Below are positions 1 to 8,814 of a stretch of 64,000 bases of DNA, in pieces. A program made the position numbers and the translations under genes. The notes beneath the pieces are model-generated. The model did not search any database and was not told the origin of the DNA. It saw only the letters and a list, made by a program, of their open reading frames with translations. The DNA lies in the NCBI GenBank assembly GCA_900768915.1, contig CAAGEQ010000033.1, positions 1 to 64,000 on the forward strand. Reading direction: 5' to 3'. Each line of letters begins with the position of its first letter. Positions within the stretch are counted from its first letter, which is position 1. This DNA comes from Candidatus Gastranaerophilales bacterium. GTDB lineage: Bacteria > Cyanobacteriota > Vampirovibrionia > Gastranaerophilales > Gastranaerophilaceae.

Positions 1-94
1 TAACAACTTTATTGCTTAGCAATTAGTTGATACGGACAGGGACGATCTATTAGGGATAACATAATAGGACAGGGACAAAATTAGGAACAAATTT

Positions 95-119
95 ACGACC
101 ATAACGGTCGTTTTTTTTT
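95..119 (+). terminator. Rho-independent terminator of an upstream gene outside the window
   Basis: A perfect 6-bp stem (acgacc 95-100 with ggtcgt 106-111, loop ataac) runs straight into a T tract on the + strand. The gene it ends lies left of the window. Confidence 0.85.
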
Positions 120-132
120 GCTTGTTTATATA

Positions 133-176
133 AAATAAAAAAAAGGGTGTCTGGAGAGAAAAGAAAAAAGACACCC
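133..176 (-). terminator. Terminator, second of two in tandem after the 300-677 gene
   Basis: The 8-bp inverted repeat gggtgtct (145-152) / agacaccc (169-176) is followed on the minus strand by a run of T (A tract 133-144 on +). The loop is large at 16 nt. It lies downstream of the minus-strand gene at 300-677, behind another terminator. Confidence 0.65.
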
Positions 177-206
177 AAAGATACGTACAACTTTTTTATT
201 TTCGTA

Positions 207-244
207 AGAAAAAAAGGGGCATCAGGGTAAACAATAAGATGCCC
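207..244 (-). terminator. Terminator, first of two in tandem after the 300-677 gene
   Basis: The 7-bp inverted repeat gggcatc (217-223) / gatgccc (238-244) is followed on the minus strand by a C and eight T (208-216 on +). It is the first stop signal after the minus-strand gene that ends at 300. Confidence 0.65.
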
Positions 245-299
245 GCAAATCGTAACTTAAAAAAGAAAGAAGAAATAATGCACGATAAATTACAAAAAA

Positions 300-677
300 C
301 TATATCTTTTTAATCATTTCTGAATTTCCATAAAAATCTACTGCATACTGTTCAATGGTGATACTACCATCTTTAGATTTTTTCTGTTTATTTACACCAT
401 ATCTCCAACCGAATGGTTTTGATACGAATTTCATTTTATTTAATTCATTTCTCGAATAAAGTTTTTCATCAATTAAACTTGAAATAAAATCTTTTGTTGA
501 ACTACCAACTCTTTTTTGCGAAACTATAGAATTTGTAAGATTACTTTTTTGATACAATTCACACAAATGCTTTCCACAAATTGGACAATTTCCAATCAAT
601 AAAACTCTATTAGAAAATTCTTCTGTATCTTTCAAATACCAAATATCATGTGCTTCAAAATTACAACAATGCTTCAT
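300..677 (-). CDS. Small hypothetical protein with a possible zinc ribbon
   Basis: Not recognised. The protein has 125 residues, no signal peptide and no membrane segment. Cysteines at residues 4-5 and a C-P-I-C-G knuckle plus a further Cys (about residues 31-39) could bind zinc, with a Lys-rich C-terminal half. A good Shine-Dalgarno (gaggagt) precedes the ATG, and two tandem terminators lie downstream, so the gene is a single, complete transcription unit. A zinc-ribbon regulator or phage-derived protein would fit; nothing seen decides it. Confidence 0.6.
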   Translation of the reverse strand: MKHCCNFEAHDIWYLKDTEEFSNRVLLIGNCPICGKHLCELYQKSNLTNSIVSQKRVGSSTKDFISSLIDEKLYSRNELNKMKFVSKPFGWRYGVNKQKKSKDGSITIEQYAVDFYGNSEMIKKI

Positions 678-918
678 TTATTTACTCCTCTCAATTATTT
701 TTTCAACACAAGTAAAGGCATCGTGTCAAAATACACATAGATACCTTATACTATTATTGGGGTATAAAACTCCCTATACCGCTGTTTGTTCTTCCTACGC
801 AATTACTTAAAATATTGTTTCCGAACTGGGTATATTTTTATTCTAAATTTTTTCAAAGCATTTGTCATAAAATATTACAAAAAATTTACATACATCGCAA
901 ATGCTGTCATAGAGGCAC

Positions 919-2010
919 TTACAGAGAACGGCAAAAATGCCCTTTAATATATTTTCCGATAAACTGTTGAAATTTTCCAAAATATGTGGTAATAAGCATG
1001 ACAATTACAAAATAAAAATAAGTTGTTTGCACTGGATTGTAAATTGCATATATCTTATCAGAATTACCCAAATCCATAGTAACACCATGAATACGACACA
1101 AAAACATAGTTATTAGATACATAACAAATACATGATTTGCCATAATATGATATGTCGCTGAGCCAATATCATCAATCAACTTAACATCTTTAAAAAATGG
1201 ATATAAAATTTTTATGGTAAATAAAGAAACCCAAATTCCTGTTAAAGCCGTTAGAATTGGAACTATAATTTGTTGGTCAAAACGTCCCCAAACTAATACA
1301 TAACTCAAACCTATCCCATGTTCTGGAGTAAAATCTCTATTGAACAACCATAAAAATGACTGAAATAATATAATACAACCAAACCATTTAGGAGTATAAA
1401 TATTATAATTTTCTCTAATATATTTCACATAAAAATATCCTAAATATACGAAAAACAAAGAAAACATCGTTCGCATAATAACCAATGTAATAGGTGTATT
1501 ACCAAAATATTTAATAAAAGGGATTGCACCAAAACCTAACACAGCAAAGAATGCTAACTTGCCATATTTATCAGGAATTTTTCTCAATAATCGCATCAAG
1601 TATAAAAATACTATCAGAGTCATAAACAACTGTGGCACAAACCATAATGGAGCACACAACAACAATTGATGACCATTTAAAAATGGAGTTACAAAAAATG
1701 TTTTCAATGATGGTGTATCACCTAAAAAATGGCCTGAGTATTTCGCTAATATTGACGTAATCATCAAATAAAATACTTCATAACAGAAATATGGAACTAA
1801 GAGACTTTTAATCCTTTTAACAAAATATGTACTCACATCATCAATATATTTTTCTTTAAATAGCATTCCAGAAATAAAGAAAAATAATGCTAATTGAAAA
1901 GAATATGGAGGGAACATTCCAAAAACAGAAAATTCCAAATGTCCCGAAACAACTAGTATAATAGCCAAAGCCTTTAACATATTTATTTTTTCAGAAAACA
2001 CTTTATCCAT
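919..2010 (-). CDS. Acyltransferase family 3 membrane protein
   Basis: About 363 residues with some ten hydrophobic segments. The N-terminal K-x-I-N-M-L-K-A-L stretch followed by V-V-S-G-H (His24) is the acyltransferase 3 (OafA/NolL/WecH) signature, where the His is catalytic. Such proteins transfer acyl groups onto surface sugars at the inner membrane. The reading frame is open back to 2058, but a strong promoter (TTGAGT-17-TATAAT, 2044-2072) lies inside that extension, so initiation must be at the ATG at 2022 or 2010. I take 2010 because MDKVF starts the conserved region; no Shine-Dalgarno is evident. It is divergent from a GT9 sugar transferase, which fits surface polysaccharide decoration. 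Confidence 0.85.
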   Translation of the reverse strand: MDKVFSEKINMLKALAIILVVSGHLEFSVFGMFPPYSFQLALFFFISGMLFKEKYIDDVSTYFVKRIKSLLVPYFCYEVFYLMITSILAKYSGHFLGDTPSLKTFFVTPFLNGHQLLLCAPLWFVPQLFMTLIVFLYLMRLLRKIPDKYGKLAFFAVLGFGAIPFIKYFGNTPITLVIMRTMFSLFFVYLGYFYVKYIRENYNIYTPKWFGCIILFQSFLWLFNRDFTPEHGIGLSYVLVWGRFDQQIIVPILTALTGIWVSLFTIKILYPFFKDVKLIDDIGSATYHIMANHVFVMYLITMFLCRIHGVTMDLGNSDKIYAIYNPVQTTYFYFVIVMLITTYFGKFQQFIGKYIKGHFCRSL

Positions 2011-2043
2011 AACACACACCATATTTCTTGTATTTCCAAATGC

Positions 2044-2072
2044 ATTATACAATAACAATATTTTTCACTCAA
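2044..2072 (-). promoter_or_regulatory. Sigma70-type promoter for the acyltransferase
   Basis: Read on the minus strand: TTGAGT (2067-2072), a 17-nt spacer, then TATAAT (2044-2049). Predicted start of transcription is near 2037, which excludes the upstream ATG at 2058 as the start codon. Confidence 0.75.
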
Positions 2073-2087
2073 CATATATGTTTAAGT

Positions 2088-2093
2088 TATAAT
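2088..2093 (+). promoter_or_regulatory. -10 box of a leaderless promoter
   Basis: TATAAT lies exactly 6 nt before the ATG at 2100 of the GT9 gene and there is no Shine-Dalgarno, so the mRNA is predicted to start at or next to the A of the start codon. The -35 region is weak. Confidence 0.6.
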
Positions 2094-2099
2094 TTAATT

Positions 2100-3083
2100 A
2101 TGGGGAAAGAAAAAAAAATACTTATCATCAGATTGGGAGCATTGGGAGACGTCGTAATGACAACGATTATCGCTAGTGCGATCAAACAAAAACACCCAGA
2201 TTACAAAATACATTATCTAACCCAAATAGAGATTGCTCCAATATTAGAAAATCACCCACATATTGATAAAGTAATAACTTGGAATACAAAAAATAGAAAA
2301 TCAATAAAACAACTACTAGAAACAGGTAAAAACCTTTTTAATGAAAGGTATGACATAGTTTTTAACCTTACAAATGCAATTAGAAACATTTTATTAAGCC
2401 TAATGTGCTGTTCAAAAAAAATCGTCAACAGAAAATATACAAAAGGTTCTTGGATAGATGACTTCTTCCAAACTGCAAAAAGTGTAATAAAAGATATTGA
2501 ACAGCCTGAACGTTTATATCTAGGTATAAATAAAGACTCTCAAAAAAAGATAGAAAATTTTTTAAAAGATTATCAAAAACCACATATCGCTATTATTGCA
2601 GGTGGAGCAACTGATAGAAATAGACAAGGGCGTATTTGGAATATCCAAAATTGGAAGAAACTAATAGAAAAACTACAAAATTTGTATGGTGGAACAATTT
2701 TTGTATGTGGTGGAAAATCCGAGAAAAAATACCACGAACAACTAGCAACAAATAATGTTATTATTTGTTCTGGCAATTTCAACATATCGGAAAGTAATGC
2801 TATGTTTAAAGAAATGGATTTAATGTTATCAGGCGATACAGGTCCAGCACATATTGCTTCAGCACATAATATCAAAACATTGATTTTATTGGGTTCAACT
2901 TCACCTAACAAAATCAAACCTTACGGTAAAAATGGATATTACATTTCAAGTGATGATAATTGTAAATACTGTTGGAAAAAGAAATGTAAGTTTTTAAAAG
3001 AAGGTGAAAAATATACACCTTGTATGGAACATATTACAATAGATATGGTCTTAAACAAGATTAAAGAAAACAATTTGCTATAA
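2100..3083 (+). CDS. Glycosyltransferase family 9 (heptosyltransferase-like)
   Basis: The 327-residue protein begins with the GT9 nucleotide-sugar fold: I-L-I-I-R-L-G-A-L-G-D (residues 7-17), then M-T-T-I-I-A-S. The C-terminal donor-binding motif L-S-G-D-T-G-P-A-H (D246) and G-S-T-S-P are also typical, as is the Cys-rich tail C-x2-C-x4-C. Family members add heptose or related sugars to LPS core at the cytoplasmic face. The frame is open to 2028 but the TATAAT at 2088-2093 supports the ATG at 2100. It is divergent from the acyltransferase, suggesting a small surface-glycan locus; the exact sugar is not readable. Confidence 0.9.
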   Translation: MGKEKKILIIRLGALGDVVMTTIIASAIKQKHPDYKIHYLTQIEIAPILENHPHIDKVITWNTKNRKSIKQLLETGKNLFNERYDIVFNLTNAIRNILLSLMCCSKKIVNRKYTKGSWIDDFFQTAKSVIKDIEQPERLYLGINKDSQKKIENFLKDYQKPHIAIIAGGATDRNRQGRIWNIQNWKKLIEKLQNLYGGTIFVCGGKSEKKYHEQLATNNVIICSGNFNISESNAMFKEMDLMLSGDTGPAHIASAHNIKTLILLGSTSPNKIKPYGKNGYYISSDDNCKYCWKKKCKFLKEGEKYTPCMEHITIDMVLNKIKENNLL

Positions 3084-3170
3084 AATATGTATTGATACAT
3101 AAAAATAAGCAAAAAAAATTATTTAGATACATTATATATACAACGACTAAAATGAAAGGTGGCTTCATCT

Positions 3171-3818
3171 ATGGAGATAAAAAATAATAATACTTCTTTC
3201 GGGTGGAGATATCCAGTACATTCAGCAATTACAGAAAATGCTATAAAAAAGAGTACAACTTTATTTAAAAATGTTAATGATATAGCAAATTCTTCTATCA
3301 GACCTGATTTTGAAGAACGTGCGATTTTATGTCAAACTCATTTTTATTATAAAGATACAAAGAAAAGTTTCTTAGATTATACAAAGAAAGCAAATGCAAG
3401 AGCCGAATATAATCGTCACGTAACAGAAATGATAAAAAATAGAGAAAGTAATAGGGCAATCGCACTTGATCATGCCGGTAGAGCCGCACATTATTTGCAA
3501 GATATTTGTCAACCACAACATATATCGAAAGGCGGAGTTATAAAAAAAGCAATTGAGCGAAATACACACAAAATGTTTGAGAGTTTGGCTTATGATTCAC
3601 ATAAAAATTTAATTAAAAATGCTAATAAAAAAAATAATCAAATGAATGCAAGAAGTTTTAGTGATTTATTCAATAAAACTCTTGATGAATCTTCTCAAAT
3701 TGATGTTCCAACAAAAAAGAATAAAAATAAATGGAATGACATAGCACAATCTGGAATAAATATTGCAGTTTCTGCAACAAACAAATTCTTTGAAATGGTA
3801 GAACAAGTCTTTAACTAG
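3171..3818 (+). CDS. Zinc-dependent phospholipase C / S1-P1 nuclease-like protein with F-G tag
   Basis: The 215-residue protein carries H-Y-L-Q-D-I-C-Q-P-Q-H (107-117), a near match to the zinc-PLC signature and to the H-F-x-G-D-x-x-Q-P-x-H of P1/S1 nucleases. W12 and H17 have the W1-to-H6 spacing of S1/P1 nucleases. D46, H57, H101 and H133 are further candidate ligands. In these families the Trp is the mature N-terminus and its amine binds zinc, so cleavage after F10-G11 is implied; no Sec signal is seen. The start is the ATG at 3171, preceded by aaggtgg; the open GTG at 3159 lies inside that Shine-Dalgarno. Whether it cleaves lipid or nucleic acid cannot be told. Its end overlaps the convergent peptidase gene. 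Confidence 0.75.
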   Translation: MEIKNNNTSFGWRYPVHSAITENAIKKSTTLFKNVNDIANSSIRPDFEERAILCQTHFYYKDTKKSFLDYTKKANARAEYNRHVTEMIKNRESNRAIALDHAGRAAHYLQDICQPQHISKGGVIKKAIERNTHKMFESLAYDSHKNLIKNANKKNNQMNARSFSDLFNKTLDESSQIDVPTKKNKNKWNDIAQSGINIAVSATNKFFEMVEQVFN

Positions 3819-4393
3819 ATTTTACGTCTTGATGTTGTTGCCAATTGTGATTGATAAAACGTACTGTTTTGGATTTTCTTTTCAATTAAATTAACATTGT
3901 CATTAGAATCATTATATAAACAAACAAGATTATTTAATCTATGAGCCAATGATGTTTTCTCATAAAACTTTCCTGGGACTTTCAATATAGACCAGTAATA
4001 TGCTTCTTTTTGAGTGGCAAGAGTTTCTTCCTGCATAGTTGCTCTATTAGATTTATGAAAACTTTCATGAGCGATAAGACAAGCAATTTCTTCTTTTGAA
4101 GCATTTTTATATTTTGAATTTATTAATATATATCTTTCACCCCAGTTATCAACAGAATTGATAGCATAATGATTTTTATAACTATAATCAATCATTGATA
4201 AATCATAAAATATTATCTTAACAGAATTTTCCTCTAAATTTTGAAAAACCTCTTCTGCCCCGATATTTTTTAATAACCTCAAGGAATCCAAAATATCCTC
4301 ATCTTGAGAAAAATTTCTAACATTCCATGAATACGCACATGTAGAGCAAAACAGCACCATACAAATGAGCGTAGATATAAATCTTACGAACAT
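3815..4393 (-). CDS. Secreted HExxH metallopeptidase-like protein (paralog A)
   Basis: A 192-residue protein with a hydrophobic signal segment (residues about 3-22). A-H-E-S-F-H-K places an HExxH zinc site at 109-113, followed by acidic residues (E122, E123, E130) that could give the third ligand. No family name is certain. A paralog of the same length lies at 21424-22002 with the same architecture and roughly half the residues identical. ATG 4393 is chosen because agg lies 9 nt upstream; the ATG at 4402 would abut that Shine-Dalgarno. It is convergent with, and overlaps by 4 nt, the PLC-like gene. Likely acts in the periplasm or outside. Confidence 0.75.
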   Translation of the reverse strand: MFVRFISTLICMVLFCSTCAYSWNVRNFSQDEDILDSLRLLKNIGAEEVFQNLEENSVKIIFYDLSMIDYSYKNHYAINSVDNWGERYILINSKYKNASKEEIACLIAHESFHKSNRATMQEETLATQKEAYYWSILKVPGKFYEKTSLAHRLNNLVCLYNDSNDNVNLIEKKIQNSTFYQSQLATTSRRKI

Positions 4394-4525
4394 GATACAC
4401 ATCCTATTTATTTAATTGGTTGATAAACTTTTAACTTAAATACATAAAGTTGATACTTATCTAATTTCTATAAGTGTAATAACGACATCTTTCTCAGAAA
4501 CTTTAGTTTTAAATGCACATGTACG

Positions 4526-4554
4526 TTACAAAAATTCATATAGTATTCTATAAT
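4526..4554 (+). promoter_or_regulatory. Sigma70-type promoter for the GH13 gene
   Basis: TTACAA (4526-4531), 17-nt spacer, TATAAT (4549-4554). Predicted start near 4561 gives a leader of about 100 nt before the GH13 start codon. Confidence 0.65.
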
Positions 4555-4660
4555 CTAGTTATACCTTAATTTTCTATATTTAGATAACAAATTTTATTTA
4601 ACATTGAATAATCTTTGTGATAATTTATAAGAAACAAATCAATTTTTAGTGGAGGAGAAT

Positions 4661-6718
4661 ATGAAAAAGCAACTATGTCTTATATTGGCATTATTTTTAA
4701 TAATATTTTCAACGGATAAAGTAAATGCTCAAATCATTAATACAAACAGTAAAAAAAATACTATAAACTCAAACACAAGTATAGAACAAGTTTTACCAAC
4801 AATTTCAAAGAAACAAGAAAAAGAATTAAAAACTAATATAACAAAAATTTATGGCTCTGATAAAACGAATGAAATTTATACAAAAATTGAAGAACTAGCA
4901 ACTAAAGCAAAATCTGAACGACCAGAGGATTTGATAAATGACGACGAAACAAGAACCTCTGACTGGTATAAAGATGAAATTATATATATGTTCTATGTTG
5001 ACCAATTTGGAACTATAGTTGATGGAAAAAAGAATACATTTAAAGATTCCATAAAAATGCTTGATTACTTAAAAGATTTAGGGGTAACAACCATTTATAT
5101 TCTACCATTTGCAGATTCTCCAATGGACGATGCTGGTTTTGACGTAAAAAATCCTCAAAATATAAGAGCAGATTTAGGTGGAAGTAATGAATTCAAAGAA
5201 TTTGCAACAATCGCAAGAAATAAAGGATTTAAAATAAAAGCAGATTTAGTACTTAATCATTTTTCAGACCAACACGAATGGTTTCAAGATGCATTGAAAG
5301 GTGATTTAAAGAAACTAAACTATTTTATAGTTAAAGATAAAATGCCTGAATACAAAAAATATAATGACAAAAAATTAGGTACAGTTATTGAATATAAAGA
5401 AGATAACGGAAAAATCAGTAAAAGACGACTAATTTTTCCTGAAATAACAGAGAATCATTATAGAAAAGTGACAATAAAAGGAAAAGATTATTACATATAT
5501 CATACGTTTTACCCATTCCAATTAGACATAAACTGGGAAAACCCAGAAGTTTTATATTATTGTTTAGAAACAATCAACTATTGGGCAAATATGGGTATTG
5601 ATATATTTAGAATGGACGCCATTCCTTATTGTTCAAAACAAGAAGGAACAAATGGAGAAAACTTGTCTAAAACTCACGATATAATCAAATTATTATCAAC
5701 GTACTTGCAAGAGATTTCACCACGTTCAGTAATGCAAGCAGAAGCATGTCAACCTCCAAAGGAAATTATTCCATATTTTGGTAGTGAACGTAAAGTCACA
5801 TCAATAATTGACGGACAAGATAAAGATTTTAAAAGAACTGATGAAGTTCAAATCGCATACAATTTTCCATACATGCCAGCATTGTGGGCAAGTTTGTTAA
5901 TGAGCGATAATAAATATATCATTGATGCAAACAAACAAACACCAAATATTCCAGAAAGTGCGAGTTGGGCAACATTCTTAAGAGTACATGATGAACTTAC
6001 ACTAGAGATGGTAACACCTGAGATAAGAGAATTAATATATAATAAACTTGAGCCAAAAGGGGCAAGTTTCAGAAAAGGTTTTGGCGTTAGTGGAAGAATG
6101 GCAAACTTTTTAGATAACGACCACGACAGAATAGAAATGGCCTTTTCAATATTATTAACTATGCCAGGAATACCAATAATATATTATGGTGATGAAATTG
6201 GAGCACAAAACAATTTTGAAAACGAAAAACAAAATGCAGAACATAGAAAAAAGACTTCATTATTAAAAAAAATCAAACTATTATCTTATTTTGATAGCAG
6301 AGATATCAATAGAGGTTCATTAAGTCAAAAAGCATTTTATGATGCAAAAAATAGCACAAAAACGTTTAGTGGAAAAATTTATCATAAAGTCAAACTAATG
6401 ATTACATTAAGAAAATCAATTCCGGCTCTAAGCAGGGGTGATTTAAAATTTTTAGAAACTGAAAAACCTTATATTCTAGCCTATATCAGAAGTTATAAAA
6501 ACGAAAAGTATTTAATTGTCAACAATCTATCTAAAACAAGATGTACAGCAGAAGTCGAAATACCAACAGACGTAATTTTAAAAACAAACAAAACTGGTAC
6601 AGTAAAACTCATAAATATCTTAAATAATCAAGAATTCAAATTAAAAGCATCTTTGAAAGACAAAAAGACACGACTACTCATGTATCCATATTCTTTTGTT
6701 TGGTTAAAATTACCATAA
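4661..6718 (+). CDS. Exported GH13 enzyme, trehalose synthase (TreS)-like
   Basis: 685 residues. A Sec signal peptide (MKK, a hydrophobic core, then V-N-A-Q) is followed by a spacer and a GH13 barrel beginning W-Y-K-D-E-I-I-Y. Catalytic residues are visible: F-R-M-D-A (D319 nucleophile), Q-A-E-A (E361 acid/base) and R-V-H-D-E-L-T (D444). The L-P-F-x-x-S-P segment, F-L-R-V-H-D-E-L-T-L-E-M-V-T and Y-Y-G-D-E-I-G match trehalose synthase (maltose-trehalose mutase) best among GH13 groups, but TreS is normally cytoplasmic. The start is the ATG at 4661 after ggagga; the GTG at 4649 is in that Shine-Dalgarno. It may act on maltose, trehalose or short glucans outside the inner membrane. Confidence 0.85.
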   Translation: MKKQLCLILALFLIIFSTDKVNAQIINTNSKKNTINSNTSIEQVLPTISKKQEKELKTNITKIYGSDKTNEIYTKIEELATKAKSERPEDLINDDETRTSDWYKDEIIYMFYVDQFGTIVDGKKNTFKDSIKMLDYLKDLGVTTIYILPFADSPMDDAGFDVKNPQNIRADLGGSNEFKEFATIARNKGFKIKADLVLNHFSDQHEWFQDALKGDLKKLNYFIVKDKMPEYKKYNDKKLGTVIEYKEDNGKISKRRLIFPEITENHYRKVTIKGKDYYIYHTFYPFQLDINWENPEVLYYCLETINYWANMGIDIFRMDAIPYCSKQEGTNGENLSKTHDIIKLLSTYLQEISPRSVMQAEACQPPKEIIPYFGSERKVTSIIDGQDKDFKRTDEVQIAYNFPYMPALWASLLMSDNKYIIDANKQTPNIPESASWATFLRVHDELTLEMVTPEIRELIYNKLEPKGASFRKGFGVSGRMANFLDNDHDRIEMAFSILLTMPGIPIIYYGDEIGAQNNFENEKQNAEHRKKTSLLKKIKLLSYFDSRDINRGSLSQKAFYDAKNSTKTFSGKIYHKVKLMITLRKSIPALSRGDLKFLETEKPYILAYIRSYKNEKYLIVNNLSKTRCTAEVEIPTDVILKTNKTGTVKLINILNNQEFKLKASLKDKKTRLLMYPYSFVWLKLP

Positions 6719-6788
6719 AATATAGTTATTTTGTCTAATAAAACATCTAAAATAAAGTTTATAATTAATTTATACAGGAGCATTTAGT

Positions 6789-7121
6789 ATGTTTGAACTT
6801 ATATTAAAATGGATACTATTGTCATTGTGTATTTTATTTGTTGGGTGGCTTATTCCTGGAATAACAATTGCTAATTTCAAAACAGCAATGATTGCTGGAT
6901 TACTAATTGCATTTACCAACTTGTTCATAAAACCAATATTATTATTTTTAACCTTACCCATAAATATTCTAACATTAGGCTTCTTTGTTTTAGTTATTAA
7001 TGCTTTATTATTTATGTTTGTAGCATCTCTTATAAATGGAATTGAAATAAACGGATTTTTAAATGCTTTTTGGGGTGCTTTACTATTATCAATACTAACA
7101 ATTGGATTAGAACAAATTTAA
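6789..7121 (+). CDS. Small four-helix membrane protein, phage holin family 4 / YvlD type (PF04020)
   Basis: 110 residues with four hydrophobic helices and the typical W-L-I-P-G-I-x-I-x-N-F near residues 20-30 followed by a central N-x-F-x-K-P-I-L. This matches the PF04020 four-TM family (YvlD in Bacillus), named after a holin but mostly chromosomal and of unknown role in the inner membrane. Shine-Dalgarno aggag lies 9 nt upstream of the ATG. It stands alone between the GH13 gene and a cupin gene. Confidence 0.8.
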   Translation: MFELILKWILLSLCILFVGWLIPGITIANFKTAMIAGLLIAFTNLFIKPILLFLTLPINILTLGFFVLVINALLFMFVASLINGIEINGFLNAFWGALLLSILTIGLEQI

Positions 7122-7214
7122 TAATAAAATACTGCCAACTTCAATATAACCACAAAGATAATTGATTTTAATAATGTAACTTCATATATTAAAAACGTAA
7201 AAAAGGAGTTCATT

Positions 7215-7520
7215 ATGTACTATAACAAATTAAAATTAGAAGACATCGTTCAAAATGAAACAAAAAAAATTAATGAAAAGATTTTATTAGAAAACGGAGA
7301 CTCAAAACTATTAGCAGTTGCATTAAAAAAAGATGAAATGCTACCAGAACACGAATCTAATACAGATGCTTGTGCTTATGTTTATGATGGTGATGTAGAT
7401 TTTCACTTTGAAGCAGAAGAGTTCAACCTAAAAAAAGACGAAATAATATTCTTTAAAAAACATGATAAACACAGTGTCCATGCTAATAAAAATAGTAAAT
7501 TTCTTGTAATTAAAATTTAA
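7215..7520 (+). CDS. Small cupin-fold protein
   Basis: 101 residues; a single beta-barrel pattern with L-P-E-H-E (metal-site style motif near residue 46) and a second motif K-H-D-K-H-S-V-H near the end, then a hydrophobic strand. This is the layout of one-domain cupins, which bind a metal and small ligands in the cytoplasm. Shine-Dalgarno aaaggag lies just before the ATG. No neighbour tells its ligand. Confidence 0.7.
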   Translation: MYYNKLKLEDIVQNETKKINEKILLENGDSKLLAVALKKDEMLPEHESNTDACAYVYDGDVDFHFEAEEFNLKKDEIIFFKKHDKHSVHANKNSKFLVIKI

Positions 7521-7588
7521 AATCAGTACTTCTCAGTCACACGACTAGTAGACACAACCTTTTTAAAAATATAAAATTTAAATAAGAT

Positions 7589-8746
7589 ATGCTGATTTTA
7601 AATACAATATTGTTAGTATGTGTAATTTTTTCAGGTGGTTACATTTTTAATATTCACAGAAGATTAGAAATGTACCGTCAAAACAATATATATTTGCACT
7701 ATTTGCTTAAATATGTTCCTCTAGGATTTTATTTCAAAGACCTAGATGGAACAATACTTTTAGCGAACAAAGAATTTGCAGATATGGTAGACACAGATTT
7801 TTCATCTATCGTTGGTAAAAATTATAAAGAAGTATTTATAAAAAATATCCATCCTATTATTGAAGCCGAAGATAAAGAAATAATAAAAACTAAAAGTATA
7901 ATAAATTTAGAAAAAACTTTTACTCTAAAGAAAAATGAGCCACACCATTTCCGAATTTTAAAATCTCCAATTACAGATATAAACAATAACGTAAAAGGTT
8001 TCATTGTTATCTTTAAAAATATAGATGATGTTAAGGAAATAGAAAACAATAAAGAAACTTTTATTGCAACATTAACACACGACCTCAAAACTCCAACATT
8101 TGCACAAATGAATATGTCAAAATTATTATTAAATGAACATTTTGGAAAATTAACAAAAGAACAAGCCGAAATGATAACATTAATACAAGATTCTTGTAGT
8201 TATTGTGCTGATTTAATTGCAACAGTATTATATACTTATAAATACAATACTGGACAAATAAAATTAAACATTTCTGATTTTGATATAATTGAACTTATAA
8301 ATATATTAAAAAATGGACTTAAAAACCTATCAAAAGAAAGAAATATTGAAATACGATTAAATACCAACTATGAAAAATATATAATTAATGCTGATCAATT
8401 ACAAATAAAAAGAGTCATAGTAAATTTATTATCTAACGCAATAACATATAGTTATGAAAAAACGACTATTAATATAGATTTTAAAGTTAATAAAAATACA
8501 ATAACAGTACGAATTAAAAACTCTGGAACAACAATATCAAAACAAGAATTAAAAACAATTTTTGAACAATATACATTAAAAAATTGCTATGCGAAACAAA
8601 CAAGTACCGGATTAGGTTTATATTTATCAAAACAAATTATTGAAAGCCATAATGGAGAAATAAAAGCAACTAGTTTAACTGATGAAGGAATAAACATATT
8701 TGAATTTACAATACCAACTAAATATACAAAAAAACAAATTTTATGA
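7589..8746 (+). CDS. PAS-domain sensor histidine kinase
   Basis: 385 residues: one membrane helix (residues about 2-20), a PAS domain (about 40-150, with F-Y-F-K-D-L-D-G and D-x-x-x-I-V-G-K), a HisKA box T-H-D-L-K-T-P (H164) and a HATPase domain with V-N-L-L-S-N-A (N box) and T-S-T-G-L-G-L-Y (G2 box). The usual D-x-G-x-G G1 box reads N-S-G-T-T, so one ATP-lid element is altered. No response regulator is adjacent, so the partner must lie elsewhere. There is no clear Shine-Dalgarno before the ATG. Confidence 0.85.
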   Translation: MLILNTILLVCVIFSGGYIFNIHRRLEMYRQNNIYLHYLLKYVPLGFYFKDLDGTILLANKEFADMVDTDFSSIVGKNYKEVFIKNIHPIIEAEDKEIIKTKSIINLEKTFTLKKNEPHHFRILKSPITDINNNVKGFIVIFKNIDDVKEIENNKETFIATLTHDLKTPTFAQMNMSKLLLNEHFGKLTKEQAEMITLIQDSCSYCADLIATVLYTYKYNTGQIKLNISDFDIIELINILKNGLKNLSKERNIEIRLNTNYEKYIINADQLQIKRVIVNLLSNAITYSYEKTTINIDFKVNKNTITVRIKNSGTTISKQELKTIFEQYTLKNCYAKQTSTGLGLYLSKQIIESHNGEIKATSLTDEGINIFEFTIPTKYTKKQIL

Positions 8747-8814
8747 TAAATTTAACACTTTAAAACTTTATTTCAGTGATTATAATAAAGTTATAAACAA
8801 AGAAAGGTTAAATT

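Noticed and set aside
133..244. Possible CRISPR-like or structured repeat pair near the left edge
   Set aside because: The two hairpins have different stems and fit tandem terminators; no regular repeats and spacers were seen anywhere in the window.
394..411. F-G-W-R-Y shared by the 300-677 protein and the PLC-like protein
   Set aside because: In the first it is near the C-terminus, with no surrounding similarity; most likely chance.
2573..2917. 114-codon minus-strand frame inside the GT9 gene
   Set aside because: Shadow of a well-conserved gene; no ribosome site or family match.
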